From Planktothrix tepida PCC 9214 (GTDB lineage: Bacteria; Cyanobacteriota; Cyanobacteriia; Cyanobacteriales; Microcoleaceae), in assembly GCF_900009145.1 (NCBI RefSeq), contig NZ_LN889764.1, positions 239,994 to 303,993 of the forward strand: a stretch of 64,000 nucleotides of DNA. Direction: 5' to 3'. Below are positions 8,686 to 18,600 of the stretch, piece by piece. The notes beneath the pieces are model-generated. The model did no database searches and was not told where the DNA came from. It saw nothing but the letters and a program-made list of their open reading frames with translations. The position numbers and the translations under genes were made by a program. The first letter of the stretch is position 1. Every line of letters starts with the position of its first letter.

Positions 8686-9390
8686 ATGAAACATCCTTTC
8701 CATTTTAAACTACAATTGGCTCCCTTTTTTCCCTATTTACATCCGCTTTTAACCCCAACTTTTCCCCGTTGTTTATGGACGGGGGATTTATCTCAACCTG
8801 AAATTTGTTTAACCTTTGATGATGGCCCCCATCCAGACTATACTTTAGCATTATTAAAAGTTTTAGATTCCTATCAGATTCCAGCCAGCTTTTTTTGGTT
8901 AGGACAATCGGTAGAACGCTATCCTGAAATTGCCCAAGCCGTCTATCAGCGAGGTCATTGGATTGGATTACATGGTTATCAACATCAATCCTTCCCTTTT
9001 TTAACAGAAATAGAATTAAAAAATAGCTTAGAAAAAACCCAAGATGCTATTTTAAAAGCCTGTGGTCTGGAGCCTAAATTTGTCTTAGATGTCCGTCCTC
9101 CCAACGGATTATTTTTACCGCAAACGTTAACGTTATTAACAAGCTGGGGATATCGTCCCGTGATGTGGAGTGTTGTACCGGAAGATTGGGTGCATCCTGG
9201 GGTTGATGTGGTGACTCATCGCGTGATCAAACAAACCCGAAATGGTTCAATTATTGTCCTCCATGATGGGGATCATGGGGGAAAAGATGTCGCAAAAACG
9301 GCTGAAAAAATTATTCCTAAATTGTTAGAACAAAACTATAGATTTGTAACAATTCCTAAATTTTGGCAGTCCGCAAAACCAGTGATATGA
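8686..9390 (+). CDS. Polysaccharide deacetylase (NodB homology, CE4)
   Basis: 234 residues. Motif 1 ICLTFDDGPHPDYT carries the catalytic base and metal Asp; motif 2 is GHWIGLHGYQHQ, with both metal histidines (HxxxH) present; motif 3 is DVRPPNGLF, where the usual Tyr is Asn; then MWSVVPEDW and a final IIVLHDGDHGG. These enzymes remove N-acetyl groups from peptidoglycan or exopolysaccharide. No obvious signal peptide is seen, although the N-terminus is hydrophobic. The gene diverges from the rubredoxin operon. Confidence 0.88.
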   Translation: MKHPFHFKLQLAPFFPYLHPLLTPTFPRCLWTGDLSQPEICLTFDDGPHPDYTLALLKVLDSYQIPASFFWLGQSVERYPEIAQAVYQRGHWIGLHGYQHQSFPFLTEIELKNSLEKTQDAILKACGLEPKFVLDVRPPNGLFLPQTLTLLTSWGYRPVMWSVVPEDWVHPGVDVVTHRVIKQTRNGSIIVLHDGDHGGKDVAKTAEKIIPKLLEQNYRFVTIPKFWQSAKPVI

Positions 9391-9433
9391 TCAGCAATGT
9401 TAGTGTTTTAATTTCAGTTCACCCAATGACATC

Positions 9434-11887
9434 ATGGTGCTAAAACCTGAAACCGATCCCACCACAGGTCAACTTCGCTTAGTCGGAGATAATACCCCCG
9501 AAGATGTGAGATTCTTCCCTGGAGAATTAGCAGTATTTCCATTAGGTGCTTTTTTATTAGGAGGAGATGATACGGTTCGAGGGTCATCTGATCCTGAACG
9601 AATTTATGGCAATTTAGATAATGATATCCTGTTTGGGGAAGGGGGAAATGATACCCTTTTTGGGGGGCAAGGAAACGATAAAATTTTAGGAAATCTTGGC
9701 AATGATCTCCTATTTGGAGAAGATGGAAATGATCAATTTGTTGGGTTTGTAAATCCAGATAACCCTTCTCAATTAGCAGGTGTTGAAGGAGATGATACCA
9801 TTTATGCGGGGTCAGGGAATGATCAAATTCGAGAGAATGAAGGCAAGGATTTAATATTCGGAGGTCAAGGCGATGATGAATTAAGATCGGGGATAGAAAA
9901 TGATATTGTTGAAGGCAATGACGGTAATGATTTTATCGGCCCAGGAGATGGGGATGATACCGTTTCTGGAGGGAATGGAAATGATCAGGTTCGAGGGGAT
10001 GCGGGAAATGATTTAGTCAAAGGAAATACCGGAGATGATCAGCTATCGGGGGGAACAGAAAATGATACTTTATTTGGGGGTCAAGGGAATGATCAATTGA
10101 CCGGAGATGGGGGAGATGATCGTTTATCAGGAGATGAAGGAATTGATACTTTAATGGGTGGAGATGGCAAAGATATTTTTGTTATAGATAGTAGTCAATT
10201 AGGCAGTAACCCGGAATCATCGGAAATAATTGTAGATTATAAACCCGGAGAAGATATTATTTTTTTAACGGGGGATTTGGGATTTGAAAATTTAACCCCT
10301 AAACCCGACCCTAGAACTGAAAATAGCACTATTTTAGAAGCTAAATCGGGAGGAATTGTTGCTGTATTACAAGGGATTAAACCCGATCAAATTAATCGAT
10401 CTAACTTTATTATTCCTGGAGTTGTAGAATTTAGTTCAGATGAATTTGCGGTTAATGAAAATGGGACAGCGATCAATCCCGTTACTGTTGTTAGAAATAG
10501 CGGAAATGATGGGGAAATTAGCGTCACCGTTGTTCCGGTTCGTACCCCCTTAACGCCCCCTGATAATCAAATTAATACAAATCCTGTTGTTGTGAAGTTT
10601 GGGAATGGAGATAATACTCCTAAAATTGTTACTATTCCCATTGTTAATAATAATGTTCCTAATTATGCAGCCAATGTTCGTTTAACATTAGAAAATCCCA
10701 CAAATTTTGCTCAACTCGGAACCCCCAATCAAGCTCTTTTAAACATTATTGATGATGAAATTCCCCCTGCTTCTGTAGGAACTTTAATCAATCCAATTCC
10801 TGAAACCTCTGCTGAATTTGGTTTTGCTTTATCCAGAGTTAGTAATAATTTTGCGGTAGTCGGTGCACCGGGTCAAACTAACAATCAAGGAATTGCTTAT
10901 TTATTTGATCTGACTACTCAACAACCCACATTAACCTTTCGTAACCCTTCCCCCAGCGCTGGGAATTCATTTTTTGGTGAATCCGTTACTACAATTTTAG
11001 GTGATAATGTTATTATTGGTGCGCCTCAAGATAATAGTTTAGCACCCAATTCAGGGGCAGTTTATGCCTTTAGTACCACCACAGGAACGCCCTATTTAGT
11101 CCTCAATAATCCTACCCCAGATGTCTTTGATTTATTTGGCTATTCCGTTGCTATTATCGGTAATAATATTATAGTCGGTGCGCCCAATGATTCCACATTA
11201 GTCCCCGGAGGAGGGACAGTTTATTTATTGGATGGAAATACAGGTCAATTATTACAAACTTTTTTCAATCCCAACCCTCAACCGAATGACTTTTTTGGAG
11301 CTTCTGTTGCTGCGGTGGGTGGAGATAGAATATTAATTGGTGCACCTGCTAGTTTAACACCAGGAGGAGGTCAGCAACCCGGTGAAGCTTATATTTTTGA
11401 TAGTGTTACCGGACAACTTTTACAAACCTTTAGAAATCCTAATCCAGGGTTAGATAATTTTGGTTATTCCGTCGCTTGGTCGGGAATTGGTCGAGATATT
11501 TTAATCGGTGCGCCTGGAGATGATTCAGGAGGAATCAATACCGGAACAGCGTTTTTATTGGATGGTATTACCGGAGCGATTTTACAAACCTATAAAGCTC
11601 CTAAAATCGAGGATAATAATCAATTTGGTCAAGCCTTATCCTTAATCGGAAATGATGTTTTAATCGGTTCCCCAGGTTATGGATTAGCGAATTTAGGAGG
11701 AACATTCCGCTATGAATTAAGAACCGGAAATTTACTTCAAACTTATTTAAGTCCCGTTACGGATAATTCCGATACAGACTTGAATTTTGGAGCATCTGTC
11801 ACCAGTGTTGGTAATCTTATATTGGTAGGTGTTCCGGGTTTGGATACAACCTTGGCGAGTGTCGGTGCTGTTTATCAATTTGTTTAA
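9434..11887 (+). CDS. RTX calcium-binding / Calx-beta / FG-GAP repeat protein
   Basis: 817 residues, acidic. Residues about 40-255 hold many RTX nonapeptides (GGxGxDxLx type, e.g. GEGGNDTLFGGQGNDKILG) that bind Ca2+. About 330-440 resemble a Calx-beta domain (VEFSSDEFAVNENG), and about 455-817 carry seven or so FG-GAP/beta-propeller repeats of the form FGxSVxxxGxxxxxGAP. No N-terminal signal peptide is visible, consistent with secretion by a type I system, though the RTX block is N-terminal rather than C-terminal. Probably a surface or extracellular adhesion protein. The SLH gene follows 12 bp later. Confidence 0.85.
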   Translation: MVLKPETDPTTGQLRLVGDNTPEDVRFFPGELAVFPLGAFLLGGDDTVRGSSDPERIYGNLDNDILFGEGGNDTLFGGQGNDKILGNLGNDLLFGEDGNDQFVGFVNPDNPSQLAGVEGDDTIYAGSGNDQIRENEGKDLIFGGQGDDELRSGIENDIVEGNDGNDFIGPGDGDDTVSGGNGNDQVRGDAGNDLVKGNTGDDQLSGGTENDTLFGGQGNDQLTGDGGDDRLSGDEGIDTLMGGDGKDIFVIDSSQLGSNPESSEIIVDYKPGEDIIFLTGDLGFENLTPKPDPRTENSTILEAKSGGIVAVLQGIKPDQINRSNFIIPGVVEFSSDEFAVNENGTAINPVTVVRNSGNDGEISVTVVPVRTPLTPPDNQINTNPVVVKFGNGDNTPKIVTIPIVNNNVPNYAANVRLTLENPTNFAQLGTPNQALLNIIDDEIPPASVGTLINPIPETSAEFGFALSRVSNNFAVVGAPGQTNNQGIAYLFDLTTQQPTLTFRNPSPSAGNSFFGESVTTILGDNVIIGAPQDNSLAPNSGAVYAFSTTTGTPYLVLNNPTPDVFDLFGYSVAIIGNNIIVGAPNDSTLVPGGGTVYLLDGNTGQLLQTFFNPNPQPNDFFGASVAAVGGDRILIGAPASLTPGGGQQPGEAYIFDSVTGQLLQTFRNPNPGLDNFGYSVAWSGIGRDILIGAPGDDSGGINTGTAFLLDGITGAILQTYKAPKIEDNNQFGQALSLIGNDVLIGSPGYGLANLGGTFRYELRTGNLLQTYLSPVTDNSDTDLNFGASVTSVGNLILVGVPGLDTTLASVGAVYQFV

Positions 11888-11899
11888 ATTAGGAGTAAT

Positions 11900-13477
11900 A
11901 TGAACAGAAAATTTTACCTTCCCCAGCTTAAATTATTTATTGTTGTTCTTTTAGGAGTCATCTTAACTCATAAATCTTTACCCTTAGTTTATCCTGTTTT
12001 AGCCCAAAATCCTAAAACCTTTGAGGATATAAAAGGTCATTGGGCGCAAAACTGTATTGAAGAATTAGCTCAAAAAAATATTGTTAAAGGCTATTATGAA
12101 GATGATACTTTTCGTCCCGATGAACCCGTAAATCGAGCCGAATTTGCAGCGATTATCAGTCAAGCTTTTCCTAAAATTCCTAAAATTGAAAAAGCTATCG
12201 ATTTTGTGGATGTTCCTACGGATTATTGGGCTTATAAAGCCATCCAAGATGTTAATCAAAGAGGGTTTATGTCAGGATATTTAGGAAGTGTTTTTAATCC
12301 TTTATTAAATATCCCTAGAGTGCAAGCCTTAGTTGCTTTAGTCAATGGTTTAGATTATAAACCGAGTCAAGTTTCCTCTCAACAATTAACCAAAATATTT
12401 GAGGATGGGTCAGATATTCCTGAATATGCAAAAAAAGCGATCGCAACAGCAACAGAAAATTGGTTAGTCGTTAATTATCCCAATGTTCGACGATTAAACC
12501 CCAATAAACCTGCGACTCGTGCTGAAGTTGCGACTTTCGTTTGTCAAGCCATTTCCGCAGATCAAAAACAAGCTTTAGTTCCCACTCAATATATTGCTAG
12601 AGTAGCAATTTCTGAACCTTCCCAAGCCCAGTCAGAACCCAAACCCAAACCATCAACCCCTGCGGTTACAATGCAACCCCAAACAACCCCTCCCATTGAA
12701 TCCAGACCGGAATCCTATCCCGAAATTAAGGATTTAAAGGTACAAAAAACTGCAAAATTAGGGGATATTAAAGCTGAATTATTAGCAGATTCCGATACTA
12801 CAATTCAGTTAATGCAAATTAAAATTACTAGAAAAGGAGATTTAGTCTCTGAAGATGTTGTGACAATGGCAACTTTAGCAGCACCAGGGGTTAAAACCGT
12901 TAAAACCGGGAGAGTCCTTGATTTTAAAGTGTTAGATTTAGATAACGATAAAGAACCTGAAATTTTAGTAGATTTATTAATTGATGAGGATAACAATCGT
13001 AAAAGTTACTCTTCGGTTATTTATCGATATAGCCCCATAAAAAAAGAATATAGAGATGTGCAACAAAAATGGGGTTTAACGTCCTATCGACTGAATACAG
13101 AGAACCTAGAAACCCCGATTTTGATTCATTATGATCAACGATTTAGCCAACAATTTCAAGCTTATACTCCAGAACTACTCCCGTTACAGATTTTTCGATA
13201 TCAGTTTGGAGAATTTCAAGATGTAACTCAACAATATAAGGAGTTTATCAAAGAACATAATGCTATTTTATTGCAAGAAATCAATAAACGTCGTCGTCTG
13301 AAACAAGATTTAAAAGCAGTGGTAGCCGCTTATTTAGCCCAACAGTATTTATTAGGCGACGTCAATGCAGGTTGGAAAACGATTGAAGAACTGTATCAAA
13401 ACCCTGACAGAAATCAATTTTTTCCTCAACTTCGCCAATGGTTGAAAAAGACAGGATACACTGAAGGATCTTCATGA
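11900..13477 (+). CDS. SLH-domain surface protein
   Basis: 525 residues with a signal peptide (LFIVVLLGVILTHKSLPLVYPVLAQ), then two to three S-layer homology modules (FEDIKGHWAQNCIEELAQKN, FRPDEPVNRAEFAAI; VPTDYWAYKAIQDVNQRG), a Pro-rich linker, and a C-terminal region with no recognised domain. SLH modules anchor proteins to pyruvylated cell-wall polymers. The gene starts 12 bp after the RTX/FG-GAP gene behind a GGAG site, so the two are probably coexpressed; the SLH protein could tether the RTX protein (inference). Confidence 0.88.
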   Translation: MNRKFYLPQLKLFIVVLLGVILTHKSLPLVYPVLAQNPKTFEDIKGHWAQNCIEELAQKNIVKGYYEDDTFRPDEPVNRAEFAAIISQAFPKIPKIEKAIDFVDVPTDYWAYKAIQDVNQRGFMSGYLGSVFNPLLNIPRVQALVALVNGLDYKPSQVSSQQLTKIFEDGSDIPEYAKKAIATATENWLVVNYPNVRRLNPNKPATRAEVATFVCQAISADQKQALVPTQYIARVAISEPSQAQSEPKPKPSTPAVTMQPQTTPPIESRPESYPEIKDLKVQKTAKLGDIKAELLADSDTTIQLMQIKITRKGDLVSEDVVTMATLAAPGVKTVKTGRVLDFKVLDLDNDKEPEILVDLLIDEDNNRKSYSSVIYRYSPIKKEYRDVQQKWGLTSYRLNTENLETPILIHYDQRFSQQFQAYTPELLPLQIFRYQFGEFQDVTQQYKEFIKEHNAILLQEINKRRRLKQDLKAVVAAYLAQQYLLGDVNAGWKTIEELYQNPDRNQFFPQLRQWLKKTGYTEGSS

Positions 13478-13527
13478 AACATTTTATGATAGCTTAAGAC
13501 TTGCTATATATCATTCATTTTCAAACC

Positions 13528-14478
13528 ATGATTAATGCCAAACTAAAACCAGACTGGGCAGGAGAAGATTTTCTGTCTCAAATTGTTAACATTTTAATTC
13601 AAACTAAACCGCTTTATAACTTAATGAAGCTTCAAGCGAGACAAGTGTTAATTAAAACGGCAGAAAAAAATGGAGTTCAGTGGCGAAAAACTTGCCAAGA
13701 ATTAGACAAAGCAGGCGCGAAGGAACTGTTAGAAAGTGTTACTAATCCTAATATTCAATATCCCGATTATTATCAAGTTCCCTTTCATGCTTATGATGAA
13801 GGAAATCTCTGTTGGTTAGCCGCCTTTGAAGCTGAACCTGCAACAAAAGCAATGGGGTTGCGAGTTTGGCCGAAAGAGCAAATTACCTGGGAAACCGCAG
13901 AACATCGGTTACGGTCTAGCTTCCATGAAATCTTAGGACAATATTGTCCTGAAAGCGTGGAGAATGTATTAGATATTGGTTGTTCTGTGGGGATGTCAAC
14001 TCTCCCATTACATCGCTATTTAGTTCAAAAATATGGTCATCCTATTAGAACAGTAGGGTTAGATTTATCACCCTATATGTTAGCGGTGGCAAAAGTTCGA
14101 GATACCCAGGGAGAAATCGCCGAATGGAGACAGGAACTCGCTGAAAATACGAGTTTTCCTGATAATAGTTTTGATGTTGTTACCCTGCAATTTTTGTTAC
14201 ATGAACTTCCCAATAAACCCAGTCGAGATATTTTTCAGGAAGCGTTCAGAATTGTACGTCCAGGGGGTTGTTTAGCTATTGTGGATAATAATCCGAAATC
14301 TGAAGTGATTCAAAATTTACCTCCCGCGTTATTTATTCTGATGAAAAGTACCGAACCCTGGAGTGATGAATATTACACTTTTGATGTGGAAAAAACCTTA
14401 CAAGAGGTTGGGTTTGATTATAAAATAACGGTTCCTAGTGACCCCCGCCATCGCACCATTATTGCGATGAAACCTTAA
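13528..14478 (+). CDS. Class I SAM-dependent methyltransferase
   Basis: About 316 residues. The SAM-binding motif I is VENVLDIGCSVGMSTLPLH, motif II is TVGLDLSPYMLAVAK, and post-motif I is SFDVVTLQFLLHELP, followed by AFRIVRPGGCLAIVDNN. This is the Methyltransf_11/25 type that acts on small molecules or lipids. The ATG MINAKLKPDW is preferred to an upstream TTG. The N-terminal 130 residues are a family-specific extension (YHAYDEGNLCWLAAFEAEP) seen in cyanobacterial homologues. Substrate unknown. Confidence 0.88.
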   Translation: MINAKLKPDWAGEDFLSQIVNILIQTKPLYNLMKLQARQVLIKTAEKNGVQWRKTCQELDKAGAKELLESVTNPNIQYPDYYQVPFHAYDEGNLCWLAAFEAEPATKAMGLRVWPKEQITWETAEHRLRSSFHEILGQYCPESVENVLDIGCSVGMSTLPLHRYLVQKYGHPIRTVGLDLSPYMLAVAKVRDTQGEIAEWRQELAENTSFPDNSFDVVTLQFLLHELPNKPSRDIFQEAFRIVRPGGCLAIVDNNPKSEVIQNLPPALFILMKSTEPWSDEYYTFDVEKTLQEVGFDYKITVPSDPRHRTIIAMKP

Positions 14479-14484
14479 GTCCGT

Positions 14485-14549
14485 AGAAACCGGGTTTCTA
14501 AAACTATCTTGATTTGATTGAATTAATCTTAAAAAGAAACCCGGTTTCT
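14485..14549 (+). repeat. 65-bp inverted-repeat element, copy 1
   Basis: AGAAACCGGGTTTCT at one end and its exact reverse complement AGAAACCCGGTTTCT at the other, enclosing a 35-bp A+T-rich core. It lies in the gap between convergent genes. The same 65-bp architecture recurs five more times in the window. Confidence 0.75.
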
Positions 14550-14722
14550 CTGGGATTATTTGCTACGGTTAATTAGTATTTGCAAAGAAGTTGAAGATTA
14601 TGAAAACGTTAGCGCAATTGTATGATGAATATTAAGGGGATTTTATTGATTTGATTAATGAGAATACAAAAAGCTTTGTGTCTCAAGTTTTTACCCAAAC
14701 CTTAGCTACAAAGTTATGGGGA

Positions 14723-15145
14723 TTAAACGGCCACCAAAATCAGATCGCCGTCAATCTTAACATCATAGGTGTTCAGGGGTGCAGTGGCAGGGCCTCGCAC
14801 CACGTCTCCACCTTGATCAAAACGAGAATTGTGGCAAGGACAAACAAAGCTAGATTGACTGGAATTCCAGTCCACAGTACAGCCTTGATGTGTACAGGTG
14901 GGATTAACTGCGATCACATTAGTGGCATTTTGAGGATTAGGAAGCACCAGCAACACAGGGGTAGGGACTCCTGACTTGATCAAGATTTTGCCACTACTTT
15001 TTAATTGGGAGACTGTAGCAAGTTGCTTATAGTCAGCCGCATTAGCAGGTTGCTGATCTTTTAGAGAAAAAGTTGCAAGTACCACAGGGAAAGAACTTGC
15101 TAGGCATCCAACCCCGACCCAATTTAAAAAAGTTCGTCTATCCAT
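14723..15145 (-). CDS. Small Rieske [2Fe-2S] protein (PetC3-like)
   Basis: 140 residues with a Tat-like N-terminus (RRTFLNWVG plus a hydrophobic stretch). The cluster ligands are Cys84-His86 (CTHQGC) and Cys102-His105 (CPCH), with Cys89 and Cys104 forming the stabilising disulfide. It is much shorter than the main PetC of the cytochrome b6f complex (about 180) and close in size to the alternative Rieske proteins such as PetC3 of Synechocystis, thought to act outside the thylakoid b6f. No petA follows, which supports a non-b6f role. The exact paralogue is an inference. Confidence 0.8.
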   Translation of the reverse strand: MDRRTFLNWVGVGCLASSFPVVLATFSLKDQQPANAADYKQLATVSQLKSSGKILIKSGVPTPVLLVLPNPQNATNVIAVNPTCTHQGCTVDWNSSQSSFVCPCHNSRFDQGGDVVRGPATAPLNTYDVKIDGDLILVAV

Positions 15146-15366
15146 AAAGGTGAAATTTTAGCGATTTTTTAGCTTTCTCAATTATAAAATAATGGTGATG
15201 GAAAATCAAGCCGAAACCTTCAGCAAAAAAGGTACATAAAATTAAGCCCAATGGTTAAAAAACGTTGCCAACAAACTCTCAACCCAATATCAAATTTCCC
15301 CGTGACTTCCTGTCATTAATGTATCAATTTTTAACCTGATTAGAAACGGGTTTAGGAAAACGAAAA

Positions 15367-15633
15367 GTGTTATTAAAAGCCCAAGATCATATACGCACGA
15401 TTACCATTCAAGCGTTACAACAAATTCCCCTAGGTTGTCATATTCTTGATGAGTTTATTGAGGAAAGAGTGATTCCCAAAGGGTTTATCGAAAATAACCC
15501 CAATTATCAATTATTATCCCATGCCTATTTTTGGGGTGCATCGTTTGCGATCGCTTCCTATATCATCTCAATGAGACTGTCTATTAAAGATTATATTGAA
15601 AATTGTTTAATCTTACCAAGGACTACCAATTAA
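15367..15633 (+). CDS. Hypothetical protein, possibly a relic
   Basis: An open frame of up to 88 residues from a GTG start (VLLKAQDHIRTITIQALQQIPLGCH...NPNYQLLSHAYFWGASFAIASYIISMRL) with codon choice like neighbouring genes and one short hydrophobic segment. It has no clear ribosome-binding site, its frame extends only a few codons further upstream to a stop, and its end overlaps the stop of the large CHAT gene on the other strand. It may be the 3' remnant of a longer gene. I recognise no family. Confidence 0.3.
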   Translation: MLLKAQDHIRTITIQALQQIPLGCHILDEFIEERVIPKGFIENNPNYQLLSHAYFWGASFAIASYIISMRLSIKDYIENCLILPRTTN

Positions 15634-18600
15634 CGTAAAACCTGCCCAATAAAAAGGATGAGATAAATTAACATTTCCACGAGAGGCAATTTCTGGAGGA
15701 AGGGGAATTTTAGCGGTTTTTGTTCCAGTTTCATCGATTAAATAACCCTGTTGTAAACGGACTTTTCCTTGTAACATTGCGAGTTGAGATTGTCGCAATG
15801 CTTCTGCTTTAATCGGACTCGTTGATAAGGCTTCATAAAAGGTATTCATTAACCCTAATGTCCCCGCATCACTGACATACCATAAACTCGCTAAAGCTGA
15901 TTTAACCCCGGCTTGAACCGCTAACCCCGCAAAGCCTAATTCTGCTTTTTCATCCCCCACAGCCGTTGTACAAGCACTCAAAACTAATAATTCAACGGGA
16001 GGTTGATGTAATTTCAACTTTCTGAGTTCAGTTAAGCGTAATTTTTGATCCCAAAATTGAATATAAGATTGATCAGACCCTCCCGTTTGAAATTCTCCGT
16101 GTGTTGCTAAGTGAACAATTGAAAATTGATGTTGATTGCGTTGGGATGTGAGATTATCAATTGTAAATTTATCATTTAAAAAGGAAAGTCCTTGCCAAAT
16201 ATTTTGATGAACAATTAAGTTCAATTCCAGGGGAACCGCCGGGAGAGGTTGTTGATCAGAATTGGGAAAAATAGAAGCTCCCATCGCTAAAACTTTTGAA
16301 TTTTTAATATTAACATAGCGCGTATCAGTTAAACTTAAACTCGGAATAAGCCCTAAACTATAGCGTTCTACAAGAAACTGTTTACCATTATATAATGCTG
16401 CTAATGGTAGAGTTCTTAATCCTGTATCCATTGAAAAAACAAGGGTATTAATTCCTTCGGCTTCTAATTGGCTTTCCAGAGGTTCTATTAACCAATCATA
16501 TAATTGTTTACCATTTTCTTTATAACGGGTATCCTCTAAATTTTCGGGAGAGCGAATTTGATTAGAAAAAGCTCTTGCGGTTTCTAATACGGTTTGTCTG
16601 GAAACAGGGATACTTTTAAAAATCGGTTGTCCTTCAGGTAAAATCAACCTTAATTCTAACTGATCAGATTGAGCCGATACATATACAATAGCAGATTTAG
16701 AGTTTGTTAATTTATAAATTTCATTTAAAGTTTTACGAATACTTTGATCTGTAACGGGAGGATTTTTTAAGTTTGAACCTAAATAATTAGAAAATTCAAT
16801 CCCTCGAAACGTATCAATTTGAGCTAAAGAGGAAATCACAGAGCCTGAACTAATTTGATCCGTGGGAATGGTGGGAGTATTTAAAGGAATAATTGGGTTT
16901 TCTGAGATTTCTTGCGGTTTGGATGATGGTTCCGAGGTAGAATTTAAGGAAGAATCCGATGTAGAATTTGTTAAAACTGGGGTTGTACTTCCATCTGTTT
17001 GAGGGGTTATAGGTGGAGTTGGGTTCTCTTGATTATTAACTTGTAATTCGGAATTAATTTGATTAACAACCGCTTGTGTTGATCCGGTTGTTCCCGTAGA
17101 ATTAGAGTTAGTATTAGTCTGAGGTAAAATGGTAACTAAATTACCATCGGTAATCGCTCCAGTGGTTCCATTTAAAGTTGCATTTCCGACGGTAAAGGGA
17201 ATATTACTACATTCAGAAGTGCTACAATAATTGCCACCTTGTTGAATAACAATAGATCCCCCTTCTTCTCCGCCTACACTGGAAATACTGGCATTCATTT
17301 GATTGCGACTATTAAAGGTTCCTGTTACTCTAAATAAGCCATGAGTGGCAATTCCAATATCACCACCTTGGGTTTTTCCTTCCCCCCGAATAGAAATAAC
17401 ATCAATATCTTGGGACGCATTTAAGCCGATATTTCCACTGCTTCCTTCGGGAGAACTCGCATCAATTTTTCCGGTATTAATACGATCGCCTGCAACAACA
17501 GTAATAGTCCCCCCCCGCGTAATTCCGACGGTATTTAAGTCTCCTGACTGTACACTCCCCGTGAAACTATTAAGAGTAATATTACTACTCATTCCCGAAG
17601 GCGTTGTAGTATTAATATTATCCGTTTTAATACCCCTATATCCTGTTAAACTAATTCCTTGACTTTTTTCTATTCCTTGCAAGGTTTGTAGATTTCCCGT
17701 GATAATTTGACCTTGAGAACTGGTGAGATTAATCCCCCGATAGGCAGTAATATTTCCGGTTATAATTGCTCCGGGTGCAAACAATTCGATAGCGACTGCA
17801 TCACCCTGTAAAGATGAATTATTAATCTCACTATTGACTCTAATGGTTCCATTGCGACTGATTAAATTAATATCTTGACCATTAAGGGAAAGGTTACTAT
17901 TCCCTGTAATTTTTTCCACAGAATTAACCCGAATTTCTCCGGTTTCAATATTTCCGGCTGCTGATAAATTAATATCTCCAATTCCGGGATTTCCAGAAAC
18001 TAATTGTAATGCGCCAGTCCGAATATTTCCTTGGGAACTACTGAGTTGAATCGTTCCTCCTTGGGTACTCATATCCCCAATTAAAATATCAGATCCGGCG
18101 GATAAAGTCAGAGAAGCGTTATCAATACCAGTGAGACGACCTGTTCCTAAAATAGATTGTGCTTGTAAATTGAGCGGATCAGAAATAGTAGAATTTCCCG
18201 CTAAAGTTAGGGTACTGATACTATCTGTACGACCGATTTTAATGGAACTAAATCCGTCGGCAAAAGTTTCTAAATCTCGGCTACTAATATCAAAGCTAGA
18301 AGACTGTTCCGACCCCGCTAACGTTATGGCTTGTGTGTTACGACTCGGTTGTAAAAGCAGTGTTCCTAAACCCTGAATAGAATTTAATCCTCCTAATAAA
18401 TTAATTTCTGTTCCTGTTAATTGAATTGTAGCAGAGGCAGAATTCCCTGTGGATAACTTTTGGGTAGAAATAGTTCCCAATTGACTGGTAATTAAAATGT
18501 TCTGGCCGTTGGTGTTCAGGGTTCCCAAGGTAATATTATCTGAGGCAAATAGCTTTAAACTGGCATCATCTAATCCTGTAAGCGTATAAAACTGTTCACG

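Noticed and set aside
14651-14974. A plus-strand open frame of 107 codons antisense to the Rieske gene
   Set aside because: Most of it lies opposite the conserved Rieske domain. Only its first 20 or so residues (ENTKSFVSQVFTQTLATKLWG) look protein-like and may be a small relic, but the evidence is too thin to list.
17345-17662. Proline-rich open frame on the plus strand inside the adhesin-CHAT gene
   Set aside because: It is the complement of repetitive Gly/Ser/Asn-rich adhesin repeats; no ribosome-binding site or family resemblance.
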